Positions 20,903 through 30,661 of a stretch of DNA of 64,000 nt are shown here, piece by piece. Made by a program: the position numbers and the translations under genes. This DNA comes from Pseudomonadota bacterium (GTDB lineage: Bacteria; Desulfobacterota; Binatia; Binatales; Binataceae): positions 1 to 64,000 of the forward strand of contig JAJPIF010000005.1 in the NCBI GenBank assembly GCA_021324885.1, written 5' to 3'. Numbering within the stretch: position 1 is the stretch's first letter; the number at the start of each line of letters is the position of its first letter. The notes under the pieces were generated by a model. It was not told where the DNA came from. It saw nothing but the letters and a program-made list of their open reading frames with translations, and ran no database searches.

Positions 20903-21782
20903 GTATCGTGCCGGCTATGTCGTCTTGTGCGGGCGCTCCAACGTCGGCAAATCGACGCTCCTCAACCGCCTGGTGGGGGAGAAAGTCGCAATCGTGACGC
21001 CGCGCCCGCAAACTACACGCCGCCGCATTGTCGGCGTTCGCACCGAACCCGACGCGCAACTGCTCCTGGTCGATACCCCGGGCCTGCACGAAGCCACCCG
21101 ATTGCTGAATCGGCGGATGGTCGAGACGGCGCGCGAGTCGATGGCCCGCGCAGACGTGATTGCAGCGATGGTCGAGGCTGGAGATCGGCTTGAGCCCGCG
21201 GATCGCGCCCTGCTTGCAGAGGTGCGAGCTCTGCAGCATCCGGCGGTTGTGATCATCAACAAAATCGACCGGATAGAGCGGGCGCGGCTGATTCCCCTGG
21301 CCGAGCAATGTTCAAGTGCGCTGCCCGAAGCGGAAATCGTGCCTGTAAGCGCGCTGACCGGCGAAAATGTCGCCGAACTGATTGCCACGCTCAAGCGGAT
21401 TTTACCCGTCGGTCCGCCCTTGATGCCCGAGGATCAGTACACCGACCAGACCGAGCGCGCCCTGGTCGAAGAGCTTATCCGCGAGAAAATCTTCCTTGCG
21501 ATGAGGCAGGAGATACCGTTTTCGACCGCCGTGAAGGTGGAACAGTTCAGCGAACTCGAGCAACGCAACCTGGTGCGAATCCAGGCCAGCATCATTGTCG
21601 ATCGCGACTCCCACAAGGGGATGATCATCGGCAGCGGAGGTCAGCGCTTAAAGAGCATTGGCCAGAGCGCAAGGCTTGAAATCGAAAGCCTGCTTGGACG
21701 CCGAGTTTTCCTCGATTTGCAGGTTAAAGTCGAGAAGAACTGGACCAAAGATCCGCGCCGTCTCGCCGAACTGGGTCTCTGA
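20883..21782 (+). CDS. era: GTPase Era
   Basis: Essential GTPase for 30S subunit maturation that binds the 3' end of 16S rRNA. 299 aa from the ATG at 20883. G1 GRSNVGKST, G3 DTPG, G4 NKID, and a C-terminal KH domain with GMIIGSGGQRLKSIG. The frame opens at a GTG at 20856, but the SD-like GGGAG about 7 bases before 20883 and the family N-terminus favour this ATG. It overlaps rnc by 20 bases, and the rnc-era pair is a conserved arrangement. Confidence 0.95.
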   Translation: MTPDGVEYRAGYVVLCGRSNVGKSTLLNRLVGEKVAIVTPRPQTTRRRIVGVRTEPDAQLLLVDTPGLHEATRLLNRRMVETARESMARADVIAAMVEAGDRLEPADRALLAEVRALQHPAVVIINKIDRIERARLIPLAEQCSSALPEAEIVPVSALTGENVAELIATLKRILPVGPPLMPEDQYTDQTERALVEELIREKIFLAMRQEIPFSTAVKVEQFSELEQRNLVRIQASIIVDRDSHKGMIIGSGGQRLKSIGQSARLEIESLLGRRVFLDLQVKVEKNWTKDPRRLAELGL

Positions 21783-21793
21783 AGCCGGACCTT

Positions 21794-22153
21794 CTATTGG
21801 CGTCCCGTCGCGATCGTGGCTTTGTTGAGCCATTGATCGATAGCCGATCTGCGAAAGCGCCAGTCGCTGCCGACCCGAAAGCCCGGAATACGCTTGTTCT
21901 TGAGCAGGCGATAAATCGTGCTGGGATGGCACAGCAGATATTCAGCAAGCATCGGCACCGTCAAAATCTGATCTTCCTGATCTCCTCTTGAAGGCTTCAT
22001 CGAAACCGGAGCTTGTTTGGCCGATTTGGCCGCCCTGACCTTAGCCACGTTCCCGGGTTCAAACTCGGTCATCGCGTAGCCGTTGCTGGATGCCTTCATA
22101 CGCCGCACCGCTTTATCTTTTTTGGCTGACTTTTTCACCGGCCTGAAGACCAA
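21794..22153 (-). CDS. Excisionase/MerR-like helix-turn-helix DNA-binding protein
   Basis: 119-aa protein with a Lys/Ala-rich, probably unstructured N-terminal 60 residues and a C-terminal winged HTH of the HTH_17/excisionase (BldC-like) type: LTVPMLAEYLLCHPSTIYRLLKNK followed by GFRVGSDWRFRRSAIDQWL. The family includes phage excisionases and small transcription regulators. No integrase, attachment site or other mobile gene is near, so a regulatory role is more likely here. It faces era (11 bp gap) and diverges from der. An internal ATG at codon 19 is an alternative start. Confidence 0.75.
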   Translation of the reverse strand: MVFRPVKKSAKKDKAVRRMKASSNGYAMTEFEPGNVAKVRAAKSAKQAPVSMKPSRGDQEDQILTVPMLAEYLLCHPSTIYRLLKNKRIPGFRVGSDWRFRRSAIDQWLNKATIATGRQ

Positions 22154-22524
22154 CGCTGCAATAAGCTTGCCACGCTTTCCGGCGAGAACAAGAACGCACC
22201 TGCGTGTTGATTCGTTAATCTTAGCAAATGCCAGCTTTCATTTCCAAACCACGCTCCTGGTCCGAAAAAGCCCGTACATGTTGGCGTTTTTCCGGGTCAC
22301 GTACTTTTGCAACGGCTCCCCGCAGCACTTTCACCCGATTTAGCCCAATCGCGCTGGCTCGTTTCCTGGCTCGCCGACGCTTTCCTCGAGCCGATGACGG
22401 CGTGGAACTGTGCCACGCATTTGCAGCGCGGTGACGCACTTTTCCACGCCCCCGTAAGCCGTCGACAAACTCAAGAGCGATGAGCGGATGAGCATTTTCA
22501 AAAAAACCGGTACAATGAACCGCG
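22154..22524. other. Intergenic region between the HTH gene and der
   Basis: 371 bases with short overlapping frames on both strands but no frame with recognisable family signature, SD sequence or coding bias. It must contain the divergent promoters of the two flanking genes; the sequence TACAAT lies at its right end. Confidence 0.4.
22511..22516 (+). promoter_or_regulatory. Putative -10 element just upstream of der
   Basis: TACAAT ends 8 bases before the der ATG at 22525, preceded by an A-tract. No SD sequence is present, again suggesting a leaderless or near-leaderless start. Confidence 0.3.
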
Positions 22525-23937
22525 ATGGCAACTATCCATAAACGCGGGGATATGCCGGCAATTCCAGGAATTGGCCCGGGACTCCCGCTGGTCGCCTTGG
22601 CGGGACGCCCTAATGCTGGTAAATCCACGCTTTTTAATCGGATTACGCGCCACGGTCGCGCGATCGTCAGCGCGATTCCGGGAACCACACGCGATTTGAA
22701 CGTTCTGACTTCGGAACACCAGGGACGTAGATTCGCCGTCATTGATAGCGGCGGCTTGGAGTTGCACCAAAAACATGGACTAAGCGAGCGCGTGGTTTCG
22801 GAAGCGCTCAAGGCTGCTGCCAGCGCGGATCTCGTGATTTTTGTCGCCGACGGGAGGGCTGGATTGAGCGCCGCCGACTCCGAGGCTTTGGAGCTGATCC
22901 GCGAGGTCGGACGTCCGCTCCTGCTCGCCGTAAACAAATTGGATTCCCCAGCGCTGGATTGGGCGGCGGCGGAGTTCCACCGCCTCGGCGTGGAGCGTTT
23001 GTTTCCAATCTCCGCCGCGCATGGTCGGGGTATCGAGGAGCTGCTCGATGCGGTGGTTGAATTGTTGCCGGCCGACGGGGTCAGTTCCGCGGCGCCCGTG
23101 GACCTGCGCATTGCGCTGATTGGCCGCCCCAACGTCGGCAAATCCTCGCTGACCAACCGGCTGGCCGGGGCTGAACGCTCGATCGTGGACACCACCCCCG
23201 GCACCACCCGCGACCCGGTTGATGTACGGATCAGGTCGGGCAATCAGGAACTGATCCTGATTGACACCGCAGGAATCCGGCGTCCGGCGCGGGTGCAGGG
23301 CGAGCTTGAACAGCATGCAGTACGACGCGCTATCGAGGTAATCCGTCGGGCCGAGGTGCTGCTGCTGGTGGTGGATGCGTCGGAAGGAATCACCGACCAG
23401 GATGCGCGATTGGCCCGGCTGGTGGAAACGGAAAACCGCGCGCTGATCGTGATCTGCAACAAGTGGGATTTGGCGGCGCGCGCGGGCCGCAAACAGGCCG
23501 CCTTCACTCGCGACGCCCATCAGCGATTTCCGTTCCTCGAATTCGCCCCGCTGATCTACACGTCGGCCACCACCGGCGACGGCGTACGCGACATTCTGGC
23601 GCAGGCGCTCGAGGTCGGAGCGAATTTCCGCGCCACCTTCCAGACCGCCCACCTCAACCGCATACTTGCACAGGCCAGCGCGTCGATGGATCCTCCGGTT
23701 GTCGCCGGCCGGCGGCTGAATTTGTTGTACGTCACCCAAATCGGCGCTTCGCCGCCGCGGCTGATGTTCTTTTCCAACCTCGAGCGCGACGTCCCGGCTC
23801 ACTATATCCGCTTTCTGGAAAATCGCTTCCGCGCCGCTTTGGGGCTGAGCGGAACGCCGCTGCGCCTGATGTTCCGCAAGCGCGGAGCGGTTAAGCGCGA
23901 ATACAACGAAGCAAAAGACGCCGGACCCAATGAGTAA
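22525..23937 (+). CDS. der: Ribosome-assembly GTPase Der (EngA)
   Basis: Tandem-GTPase factor for 50S subunit maturation. 470 aa with G domain 1 (GRPNAGKST near residue 28, DSGG, NKLD), G domain 2 (GRPNVGKSS near 207, DTAG, NKWD) and a C-terminal KH-like domain ending GTPLRLMFRKR. The N-terminus is about 20 residues longer than in E. coli; an ATG at codon 10 (22552) is possible. The stop overlaps the next small gene by 8 bases. Confidence 0.95.
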   Translation: MATIHKRGDMPAIPGIGPGLPLVALAGRPNAGKSTLFNRITRHGRAIVSAIPGTTRDLNVLTSEHQGRRFAVIDSGGLELHQKHGLSERVVSEALKAAASADLVIFVADGRAGLSAADSEALELIREVGRPLLLAVNKLDSPALDWAAAEFHRLGVERLFPISAAHGRGIEELLDAVVELLPADGVSSAAPVDLRIALIGRPNVGKSSLTNRLAGAERSIVDTTPGTTRDPVDVRIRSGNQELILIDTAGIRRPARVQGELEQHAVRRAIEVIRRAEVLLLVVDASEGITDQDARLARLVETENRALIVICNKWDLAARAGRKQAAFTRDAHQRFPFLEFAPLIYTSATTGDGVRDILAQALEVGANFRATFQTAHLNRILAQASASMDPPVVAGRRLNLLYVTQIGASPPRLMFFSNLERDVPAHYIRFLENRFRAALGLSGTPLRLMFRKRGAVKREYNEAKDAGPNE

Positions 23938-24238
23938 CATCAACTCCGACGCCGATTACCGCCCACCCGCGACAATTGCGCAGATGCGTGTTGGCGATCG
24001 CGGTTTTACTGATCCCAATGCCCTGGCGCCGCTGCGCGACGGCACCAGCTTCCTGCTCGGCACTTTCGAACTGCGCCAGACCCCGGACGAGGTCGCGCGG
24101 ATGGCGGTTGAGCGCGTCGCCGGCGGATGGATCGTTTACGCCAGCCAGGTCAAAGATCCGAACTGGCGCATCAGCCGCGGCTTGCCGTGGCCGGGCGCCA
24201 ACCAGGCCGACCTGATGCCGGTTGTGAAAATTGTGTAA
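23930..24238 (+). CDS. Conserved-looking hypothetical protein, 102 aa
   Basis: Small soluble protein with no signal peptide or TM segment and no family I recognise. It begins [11 protein letters not shown] and has a compact, mixed composition ([39 protein letters not shown]) that looks like real protein rather than a shadow frame. The ATG lies inside the last codons of der (8-base overlap), so it is probably translated with der. Function unknown. Confidence 0.6.
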   Translation: MSNINSDADYRPPATIAQMRVGDRGFTDPNALAPLRDGTSFLLGTFELRQTPDEVARMAVERVAGGWIVYASQVKDPNWRISRGLPWPGANQADLMPVVKIV

Positions 24239-24318
24239 ACGGCAGTCCCGCGCCGCTATTCGTCCGAATCCCCCGGTTGGTTTATAGTAACGCAAGAAGG
24301 CGCGGCAGGCGCTTCCCA

Positions 24319-25851
24319 ATGATTCTAATTCTCGATTTTGGCAGCCAGTACACCCAGTTGATTGCGCGGCGCGTGCGCGAAGCCCACGTGTACTGCGAAA
24401 TCCATCCGTACAACCTGCCGCTTGATCGCATCCGCGCGCTGGCTCCGAAGGGCATCATTCTGTCCGGCGGCCCCGCCAGCCTTTACGAGCGCGACGCCCC
24501 CAATATCGAACGCGCGGTGCTCGAGCTGGGATGCCCGGTGTTGGGCATCTGCTACGGAATGTATGTCATCGCCCAGCATCTGGGAGCGCGCAGCGCTGGC
24601 ACCGCACATCGCGAGTATGGCCCCGCGATACTGACGGTGGACCGGCCCGATGAGCTGTTCGAAGGATTAACCGGCAGCGATCATCTGGTTTGGATGAGCC
24701 ACGGCGATCGGGTGGAAAACCTGCCCAGCGACCTGTGCGCGATCGCCCATAGCGCCAACTCGCCCTACGCGGCTTTCCGCAGCGTCGATGGGCGCCTGCG
24801 CGGCATCCAGTTCCATCCCGAGGTCGTCCATACCCCCCAAGGCGCGACGATTTTGGGCAACTTCGTCCACAGGATCTGCAAAGAGCCGGGCGACTGGACG
24901 ATGGCGAACTTTATCGAGACCAAGGTCGCCGAAATCCACCGGGCGACCGCCGGCGAGGGCCGGGTCGTGATGGGCCTGTCGGGAGGCGTGGATTCCTCTG
25001 TGGCAGCGGCGCTGATCCATAAAGCGATCGGCGATCGTCTGCATTGCGTCTTTGTGGATACGGCTTTGCTGCGCGCGGGCGAGCGCCAGCGGATGGAAAA
25101 GGTTTTCGCCGGTCAGCTTGGTATCCCGCTGACGGTGGTGGATGCGTCGGAGTTGTTCCTGCAGCGGCTGGCAGGCGTGACCGATCCCGAGCACAAGCGC
25201 CGCGTAATCGGCCATACCTTTGTCGAGGTGTTCGAGCGCCAGGCGGCGGCGCTGGGCGGCGCGCGTTTTTTGGGACAGGGCACGCTGTATCCCGACGTCA
25301 TCGAGTCGGTTTCGTTCAAAGGACCGTCGGCGACCATCAAAAGCCATCACAATGTCGGTGGACTGCCGGAGACGATGCGCCTGGAGCTGATCGAACCGCT
25401 GCGGGAGTTGTTCAAGGACGAAGTCCGCGAGCTGGGCCGCCAGCTCGGGCTGCCGCCCGAGATCGTCGATCGCGAGCCGTTCCCCGGCCCCGGACTGGCG
25501 ATCCGGATCATCGGCGAGGTCACGCGCGAACGCCTGGATTTGCTGCGCCGGGCTGATCAGATAGTGATCGAAGAAACTCAGGCGGCGGGACTGAACAATC
25601 GGCTGTGGCAGAGCTTTGCGGTGCTGCTTCCCATCAAAAGCGTCGGCGTGATGGGTGACGGACGCACCTACGAAAGCGTGCTGGCCATCCGCGCCGTCGA
25701 GTCCTCCGACGGCATGACCGCCGATTGGGCCCGGCTCGACCCCGCCGTGCTGGCGCGGATGAGCAGCCGCATCACCAACGAAATCAAGGGCATCAACCGG
25801 GTCGTGTACGATATTACGTCGAAGCCTCCGGGCACGATCGAGTGGGAATAA
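24319..25851 (+). CDS. guaA: GMP synthase (glutamine-hydrolysing)
   Basis: Converts XMP to GMP using glutamine and ATP. 510 aa: class I glutamine amidotransferase domain (nucleophile C78 in GICYGM, with the His/Glu pair in FHPEV), ATP pyrophosphatase domain with P-loop [11 protein letters not shown], and the C-terminal dimerisation domain ending KPPGTIEWE. The frame runs further upstream, but the ATG at 24319 gives the standard [13 protein letters not shown] start. TATAGT at 24283-24288 could be its -10. Confidence 0.97.
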   Translation: MILILDFGSQYTQLIARRVREAHVYCEIHPYNLPLDRIRALAPKGIILSGGPASLYERDAPNIERAVLELGCPVLGICYGMYVIAQHLGARSAGTAHREYGPAILTVDRPDELFEGLTGSDHLVWMSHGDRVENLPSDLCAIAHSANSPYAAFRSVDGRLRGIQFHPEVVHTPQGATILGNFVHRICKEPGDWTMANFIETKVAEIHRATAGEGRVVMGLSGGVDSSVAAALIHKAIGDRLHCVFVDTALLRAGERQRMEKVFAGQLGIPLTVVDASELFLQRLAGVTDPEHKRRVIGHTFVEVFERQAAALGGARFLGQGTLYPDVIESVSFKGPSATIKSHHNVGGLPETMRLELIEPLRELFKDEVRELGRQLGLPPEIVDREPFPGPGLAIRIIGEVTRERLDLLRRADQIVIEETQAAGLNNRLWQSFAVLLPIKSVGVMGDGRTYESVLAIRAVESSDGMTADWARLDPAVLARMSSRITNEIKGINRVVYDITSKPPGTIEWE

Positions 25852-25852
25852 A

Positions 25853-27298
25853 GTGACAGTCTGCACGCGCTACGCGCCGAGTCCGACCGGATCGCTGCAT
25901 ATCGGCAATGTCCGCTCGGGCCTGTTCGCCTATCTGTGGGCACGCCACAACGGCGGCCGTTTTATCCTGCGGATCGATGACACCGACCAGGAGCGCTCGA
26001 CCCGCGAATCGCTGGAGGAGATAGTCGCCAGCCTGCAATGGCTGGGCATCGAATGGGACGCCGGTCCGCCGGATCGGCGCTACTTTCAGTCCAGCCGCTT
26101 CGATCGTTACCGTGAAGCCGCTTTGCGTCTGTTGCGCGAGGGTAAAGCCTATCCCTGTTACTGCACGCCCGAGGAACTCGAAGCCAAACGGCGTCAGGCC
26201 GAGCGCGAACGCCGCAAGCCGGGCTACGACGGCACCTGCCGCAACAAGCCCTTTGCGGCCGATTTGCCGCTGCCCGACCGCGGGGCTGGACGCAATTACA
26301 CGATCCGTTTTCGTTCGCCGCGCGAAGGCCAGACCGTGGTCGAGGATCTGGTCAAGGGTCATTCGGTATTCCAGAACCAGGAGCTCGACGACCTGATCAT
26401 CTTTCGCTCCGACGGCGTGCCGACCTACAACTTCGCCACCGTGATCGACGACGCCGATTTCGAAATCACGCATGTTGTGCGTGGTGACGATCATCTGCCC
26501 AACACGCCGCGCCAGATTCAGATTTTCCTGGCCCTGGGGCTTGCGCCGCCGCTTTATGCGCACCTGCCGATGGTGATGGGACTGGACGGGAAGCCGCTTT
26601 CCAAGCGTCACGGCGCGACCTCGGTGTTTGCCTATCGCGACGCGGGTTACTTTCCCGAAACCCTGCTGAATTATCTCGCCCGCCTGGGATGGTCGCATGG
26701 CGACCAAGAAATTTTTTCCAAGGCCGAATTAATCCAATATTTCAGCTTTGAGGCGTGCGGCAAATCCCCTGGAATCTTCAATCCGGAAAAGCTGTTGTGG
26801 CTGAATTTTCACTACCTCAAGCAGCGCAGCGCTGACCAACTCGCGCGCGAGGCGATCCCGTTTATCAAAAGGGCCGGCTACCAGGTACCCCAGGATATGG
26901 CGTGGCTGGAAAAAATGGTCTCGACCTTGCGCGAGCGGGCCAAGACGCTGGTCGAACTGGTGGACTTCGCCCGTTTCTATCTGAGCGACGATATCGCAAT
27001 CGATCCCAAAGCCGCCGCGAAATTTCTGAAACCCGAAATCGTTGAGCCCCTCAAGGCGCTGGTGAAAGGCCTTGGCGCACTGCGCGAGAATTGCACGGAA
27101 GCCGAGGTGCAGAGCGTTTTCGAGCAGGTGCTCGGCCGCTTCGGTTTGAAGCTGGGCCAGCTCGCGCAGCCCGTCCGGGTGGCTTTGACCGGGGGCACCG
27201 TGAGTCCCGGAATCTACGAGGTAATAGCGGTCCTGGGCCGGTCCCGCACGGTGGCCCGCCTCGAGCGCGCGATCGCGATGATCGCTCAGGCGCAGTGA
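25853..27298 (+). CDS. gltX: Glutamate--tRNA ligase
   Basis: Class I aminoacyl-tRNA synthetase charging tRNA-Glu (possibly also tRNA-Gln in lineages lacking GlnRS). 481 aa; HIGH-type motif SPTGSLHIGN near residue 10, KMSKS-type PLSKRHG, and a full anticodon-binding C-terminal domain. It starts with GTG one base after the guaA stop, so the two are coupled. It converges with the acyl-CoA dehydrogenase gene, with 46 bp between the stops. Confidence 0.96.
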   Translation: MTVCTRYAPSPTGSLHIGNVRSGLFAYLWARHNGGRFILRIDDTDQERSTRESLEEIVASLQWLGIEWDAGPPDRRYFQSSRFDRYREAALRLLREGKAYPCYCTPEELEAKRRQAERERRKPGYDGTCRNKPFAADLPLPDRGAGRNYTIRFRSPREGQTVVEDLVKGHSVFQNQELDDLIIFRSDGVPTYNFATVIDDADFEITHVVRGDDHLPNTPRQIQIFLALGLAPPLYAHLPMVMGLDGKPLSKRHGATSVFAYRDAGYFPETLLNYLARLGWSHGDQEIFSKAELIQYFSFEACGKSPGIFNPEKLLWLNFHYLKQRSADQLAREAIPFIKRAGYQVPQDMAWLEKMVSTLRERAKTLVELVDFARFYLSDDIAIDPKAAAKFLKPEIVEPLKALVKGLGALRENCTEAEVQSVFEQVLGRFGLKLGQLAQPVRVALTGGTVSPGIYEVIAVLGRSRTVARLERAIAMIAQAQ

Positions 27299-27344
27299 AT
27301 GCCTGCTCGTGACGAATCCGGCAGTTCTTGAGCGCCGGGATTGT

Positions 27345-28538
27345 TCAACGGGAGCGGGGCAGCCCCAGCACCCGCTCCGCCACGATGTTGCGCTGAATCT
27401 CCGATGTGCCCGCTTCGATCGTATTGGCGCGCGAACGCAAAAACGAGATTTGCCAGCGGCCGTTTTCCACCGCCCGCTCCGACTGCGGCATCAACTGGCT
27501 GGACGCCGTCTCCAGACCCATCGCGGTCTCCTGCATCCGCTGGTTCAGTTCCGACCACAGCAGCTTGAGGATCGAGCCTTCCGCTCCCGGCGTTCCGCCA
27601 TTGATGATGGCGGAGAACACGCGCAAGCAGTTGTACTTGAATCCCTGCAAATCGACGTAATGGCGCATCAACTCCTGCCTGACCACCGGATCGTCCGCCG
27701 CCGTGCGGCCATTGCGGAGCGAGATGCGCGCCAGTTGAACCAGGTCGTTGAAAATTTGCTCGTACCGCACGTACTGCGATAGCGCGCTGGTGCCGCGCTC
27801 GTTGGCCAGCGTGGTCATGCTGACGCGCCATCCGTCGTTGAGCGCGCCCAGCAGGTTTTCGCGCGGGACCTGGACGTTTTCGAAGAAGACCTCGTTGAAA
27901 TCCTGACCGCCATGCATCTGGCGCAGCGGCTTGACCGTGATTCCGGGGCTTTTCATATCGACCAGCAGATAGCTGATGCCCCGATGGCGTGGCGCGTTGG
28001 GATCGGTGCGGACCAGCAGATAACACCAGTCTGCGTATTGCGCGTAGGAGGTCCAGATCTTCTGTCCGTTGACGATAAAGTGATCGCCGCGTAAATCCGC
28101 CCGCGTTCGCAGCGACGCCAGATCCGAACCCGCGTTGGGTTCCGAGAAGCCCTGACACCAGATTTCCTCGGCCTTGACGATTGGCGGCAGGAAACGGCGC
28201 TTCTGCGCGTCGGTTCCGTGCTGGATGATAGTCGGGCCGACCTGGGAAATGGCCAGCGCGTTCAGCGCGCCGGGCGCGCGCACCCGCGCGCATTCCTCGT
28301 TGAAAATCGCCATCTCGACGGCACTGGCTCCCTGGCCGCCGTACTCCTTCGGCCACGCCATCGCGACAAACCCATGCTGGAGCATCCGCCGTTGCCATTC
28401 GCGCAGCATAGCGACGAGCGCCGCGCCTTTGGGGAGTTCGTAACCGGGCGTGCCCCATCCGTCGGGCAGGTTATTTTTCAGAAATTCCCGGACGCGTTTG
28501 CGATACCGCTCTTCGTCCTCGGTAAAGCTGAAATCCAT
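27345..28538 (-). CDS. Acyl-CoA dehydrogenase
   Basis: FAD-dependent alpha,beta-dehydrogenation of an acyl-CoA, passing electrons to ETF. 397 aa from the ATG at 28538 (MDFSFTEDEERYRKRVREFL). All three family domains are recognisable: helical N-terminus, beta middle domain (WCQGFSEPNAGSDLASLRTRA, GQKIWTSYA), and C-terminal helical domain ending AGTSEIQRNIVAERVLGLPR. It belongs to the FadE17/FadE-like large family common in actinobacterial-style lipid and steroid degradation. The substrate cannot be read from sequence. It closely resembles the enzyme at 46257-47438. Confidence 0.93.
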   Translation of the reverse strand: MDFSFTEDEERYRKRVREFLKNNLPDGWGTPGYELPKGAALVAMLREWQRRMLQHGFVAMAWPKEYGGQGASAVEMAIFNEECARVRAPGALNALAISQVGPTIIQHGTDAQKRRFLPPIVKAEEIWCQGFSEPNAGSDLASLRTRADLRGDHFIVNGQKIWTSYAQYADWCYLLVRTDPNAPRHRGISYLLVDMKSPGITVKPLRQMHGGQDFNEVFFENVQVPRENLLGALNDGWRVSMTTLANERGTSALSQYVRYEQIFNDLVQLARISLRNGRTAADDPVVRQELMRHYVDLQGFKYNCLRVFSAIINGGTPGAEGSILKLLWSELNQRMQETAMGLETASSQLMPQSERAVENGRWQISFLRSRANTIEAGTSEIQRNIVAERVLGLPRSR

Positions 28539-28605
28539 CGCTCTTCGATACCGGCGCGCGGCAAGACCGGTCAAGAGCGCCCATCCACGGTCGCCTGCGC
28601 CTGAT

Positions 28606-29439
<834 letters not shown>

Positions 29440-29476
29440 TTTTTTACCTTCAAGCTCAGGCGTTATCCCCAGGCGT

Positions 29477-30625
29477 TCAGTAGCTGGCGAATTGCGGCGC
29501 AGGCGGCCGATCGGACTTCCCGCCCGACAGCAGGTAGCCCGCTGGCACCGAAACCGGATTGCGGTCCCACAGCGCGTAGATGGTATCGACCAGGCCGTCG
29601 GCGCGCATCATGAACTGCCCGTCGCCGCAGCCGTCAAGTTGATCGAAAGGATCGGCCCGGTTCATCTGAATCGTCAACGGCGGCAATCCCTGCGGCGCGT
29701 AAGGCCACGGCCATGCCGTCGATAACATGCCGTAAAAGTTGATGTTGCCGATGCGGTTGAACAGCATCTGATGGGTATGGCCGTGGATTACGGTGACCTG
29801 GCTGAAGGGCTGGAGCAGGGCCTGAACCTGCTCGGCGTCTTCGGTCCAGAAATTCCAGTCGCGATAGTACTTGTAGAGCGGGGAGTGCGAGAATACGACC
29901 AAAGGGGTGGTATGCGGAACCTTGGCTAGATCAGCGGCCAGCCATTTGCGTTCTTCCTCGCCGACCTCGAAGCGCGACTGGATTGGGTTGTCGAGCCCGG
30001 CCACTGTGCGCATCCGCTCCATCGGAGTCATATGCCGCGCGGTCCAGAAGTCCTTTTCGTGGACGCTCATCAACACCACGAAGTGGACGCCTTTCCAGTC
30101 AAAGGAGTAATTGGGCGGTCCGAACATTTCCTGCCAGGCGTCGCCGAGATCGAGAAACCAGTCGTGCTCGCCGACCATCATCTTCACCGGCGGTTTGAGT
30201 TCGGCAAGGATCTGGCGGCCCAGGTCGAGCTGCTGGCGGGTGCCCAGTTGCGCCAAATCGCCGCCGTAGAGCACGAAATCAGGCTGCGGATCGAGCGCGT
30301 TGACGTCCTCCACAGCGCGCACGATGGCGCGAATGAAGCGCTGGTTAAGCGTTCGCTCGTAAAGATGGCTGTCAGAAATATAGGCGATGCGAAAGGGAGC
30401 GCTCCCCTGGTGGCCGACCGTGCCGAAGTCCTTGCTGGTCGCGGCGTTGGCGATTTCGATCAACTGAAAACTGTGCGGCGGCATCAGGCCCCGGGCCATG
30501 ACCGCGCCGGCCGCAGCGGCGGCCGCCTTGAGAAAGGATCGGCGGTCGAGCCAGCGCAAGCCGCGCAGTACCGCGTCTCTTTGCTCCATGTATTTGGTTT
30601 CAACACTTTTGTGCCGAACTGCCAT
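29477..30625 (-). CDS. TAT-exported metallophosphoesterase
   Basis: 382 aa. A twin-arginine signal is clear: DRRSFLK followed by an Ala-rich hydrophobic stretch. The calcineurin-like fold shows DSHLY, GGDLAQ, GEHDW (in place of the usual GNHD), FSHSPLY and GHTHQ, i.e. the dimetal site with one substituted position. The substrate is unknown. TAT export suggests folding with metals before crossing the membrane. It sits between a dihaem peroxidase gene (36 bp) and a cytochrome gene (37 bp), so it probably works with periplasmic redox proteins. An internal ATG at codon 13 (30589) is an alternative start. Confidence 0.85.
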   Translation of the reverse strand: MAVRHKSVETKYMEQRDAVLRGLRWLDRRSFLKAAAAAAGAVMARGLMPPHSFQLIEIANAATSKDFGTVGHQGSAPFRIAYISDSHLYERTLNQRFIRAIVRAVEDVNALDPQPDFVLYGGDLAQLGTRQQLDLGRQILAELKPPVKMMVGEHDWFLDLGDAWQEMFGPPNYSFDWKGVHFVVLMSVHEKDFWTARHMTPMERMRTVAGLDNPIQSRFEVGEEERKWLAADLAKVPHTTPLVVFSHSPLYKYYRDWNFWTEDAEQVQALLQPFSQVTVIHGHTHQMLFNRIGNINFYGMLSTAWPWPYAPQGLPPLTIQMNRADPFDQLDGCGDGQFMMRADGLVDTIYALWDRNPVSVPAGYLLSGGKSDRPPAPQFASY

Positions 30626-30661
30626 GATGACCTCTGGCGATCAATCAGTTGGATGTGGAAG

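Noticed and set aside
22221-23243. 340-codon minus-strand frame running from der into the intergenic region
   Set aside because: Most of it is antisense to der. The part in the intergenic region (ending EKRQHVRAFSDQERG) is mildly protein-like but has no start or SD of its own.
24667-25866. 399-codon minus-strand frame across guaA
   Set aside because: Shadow of guaA; no recognisable protein features.
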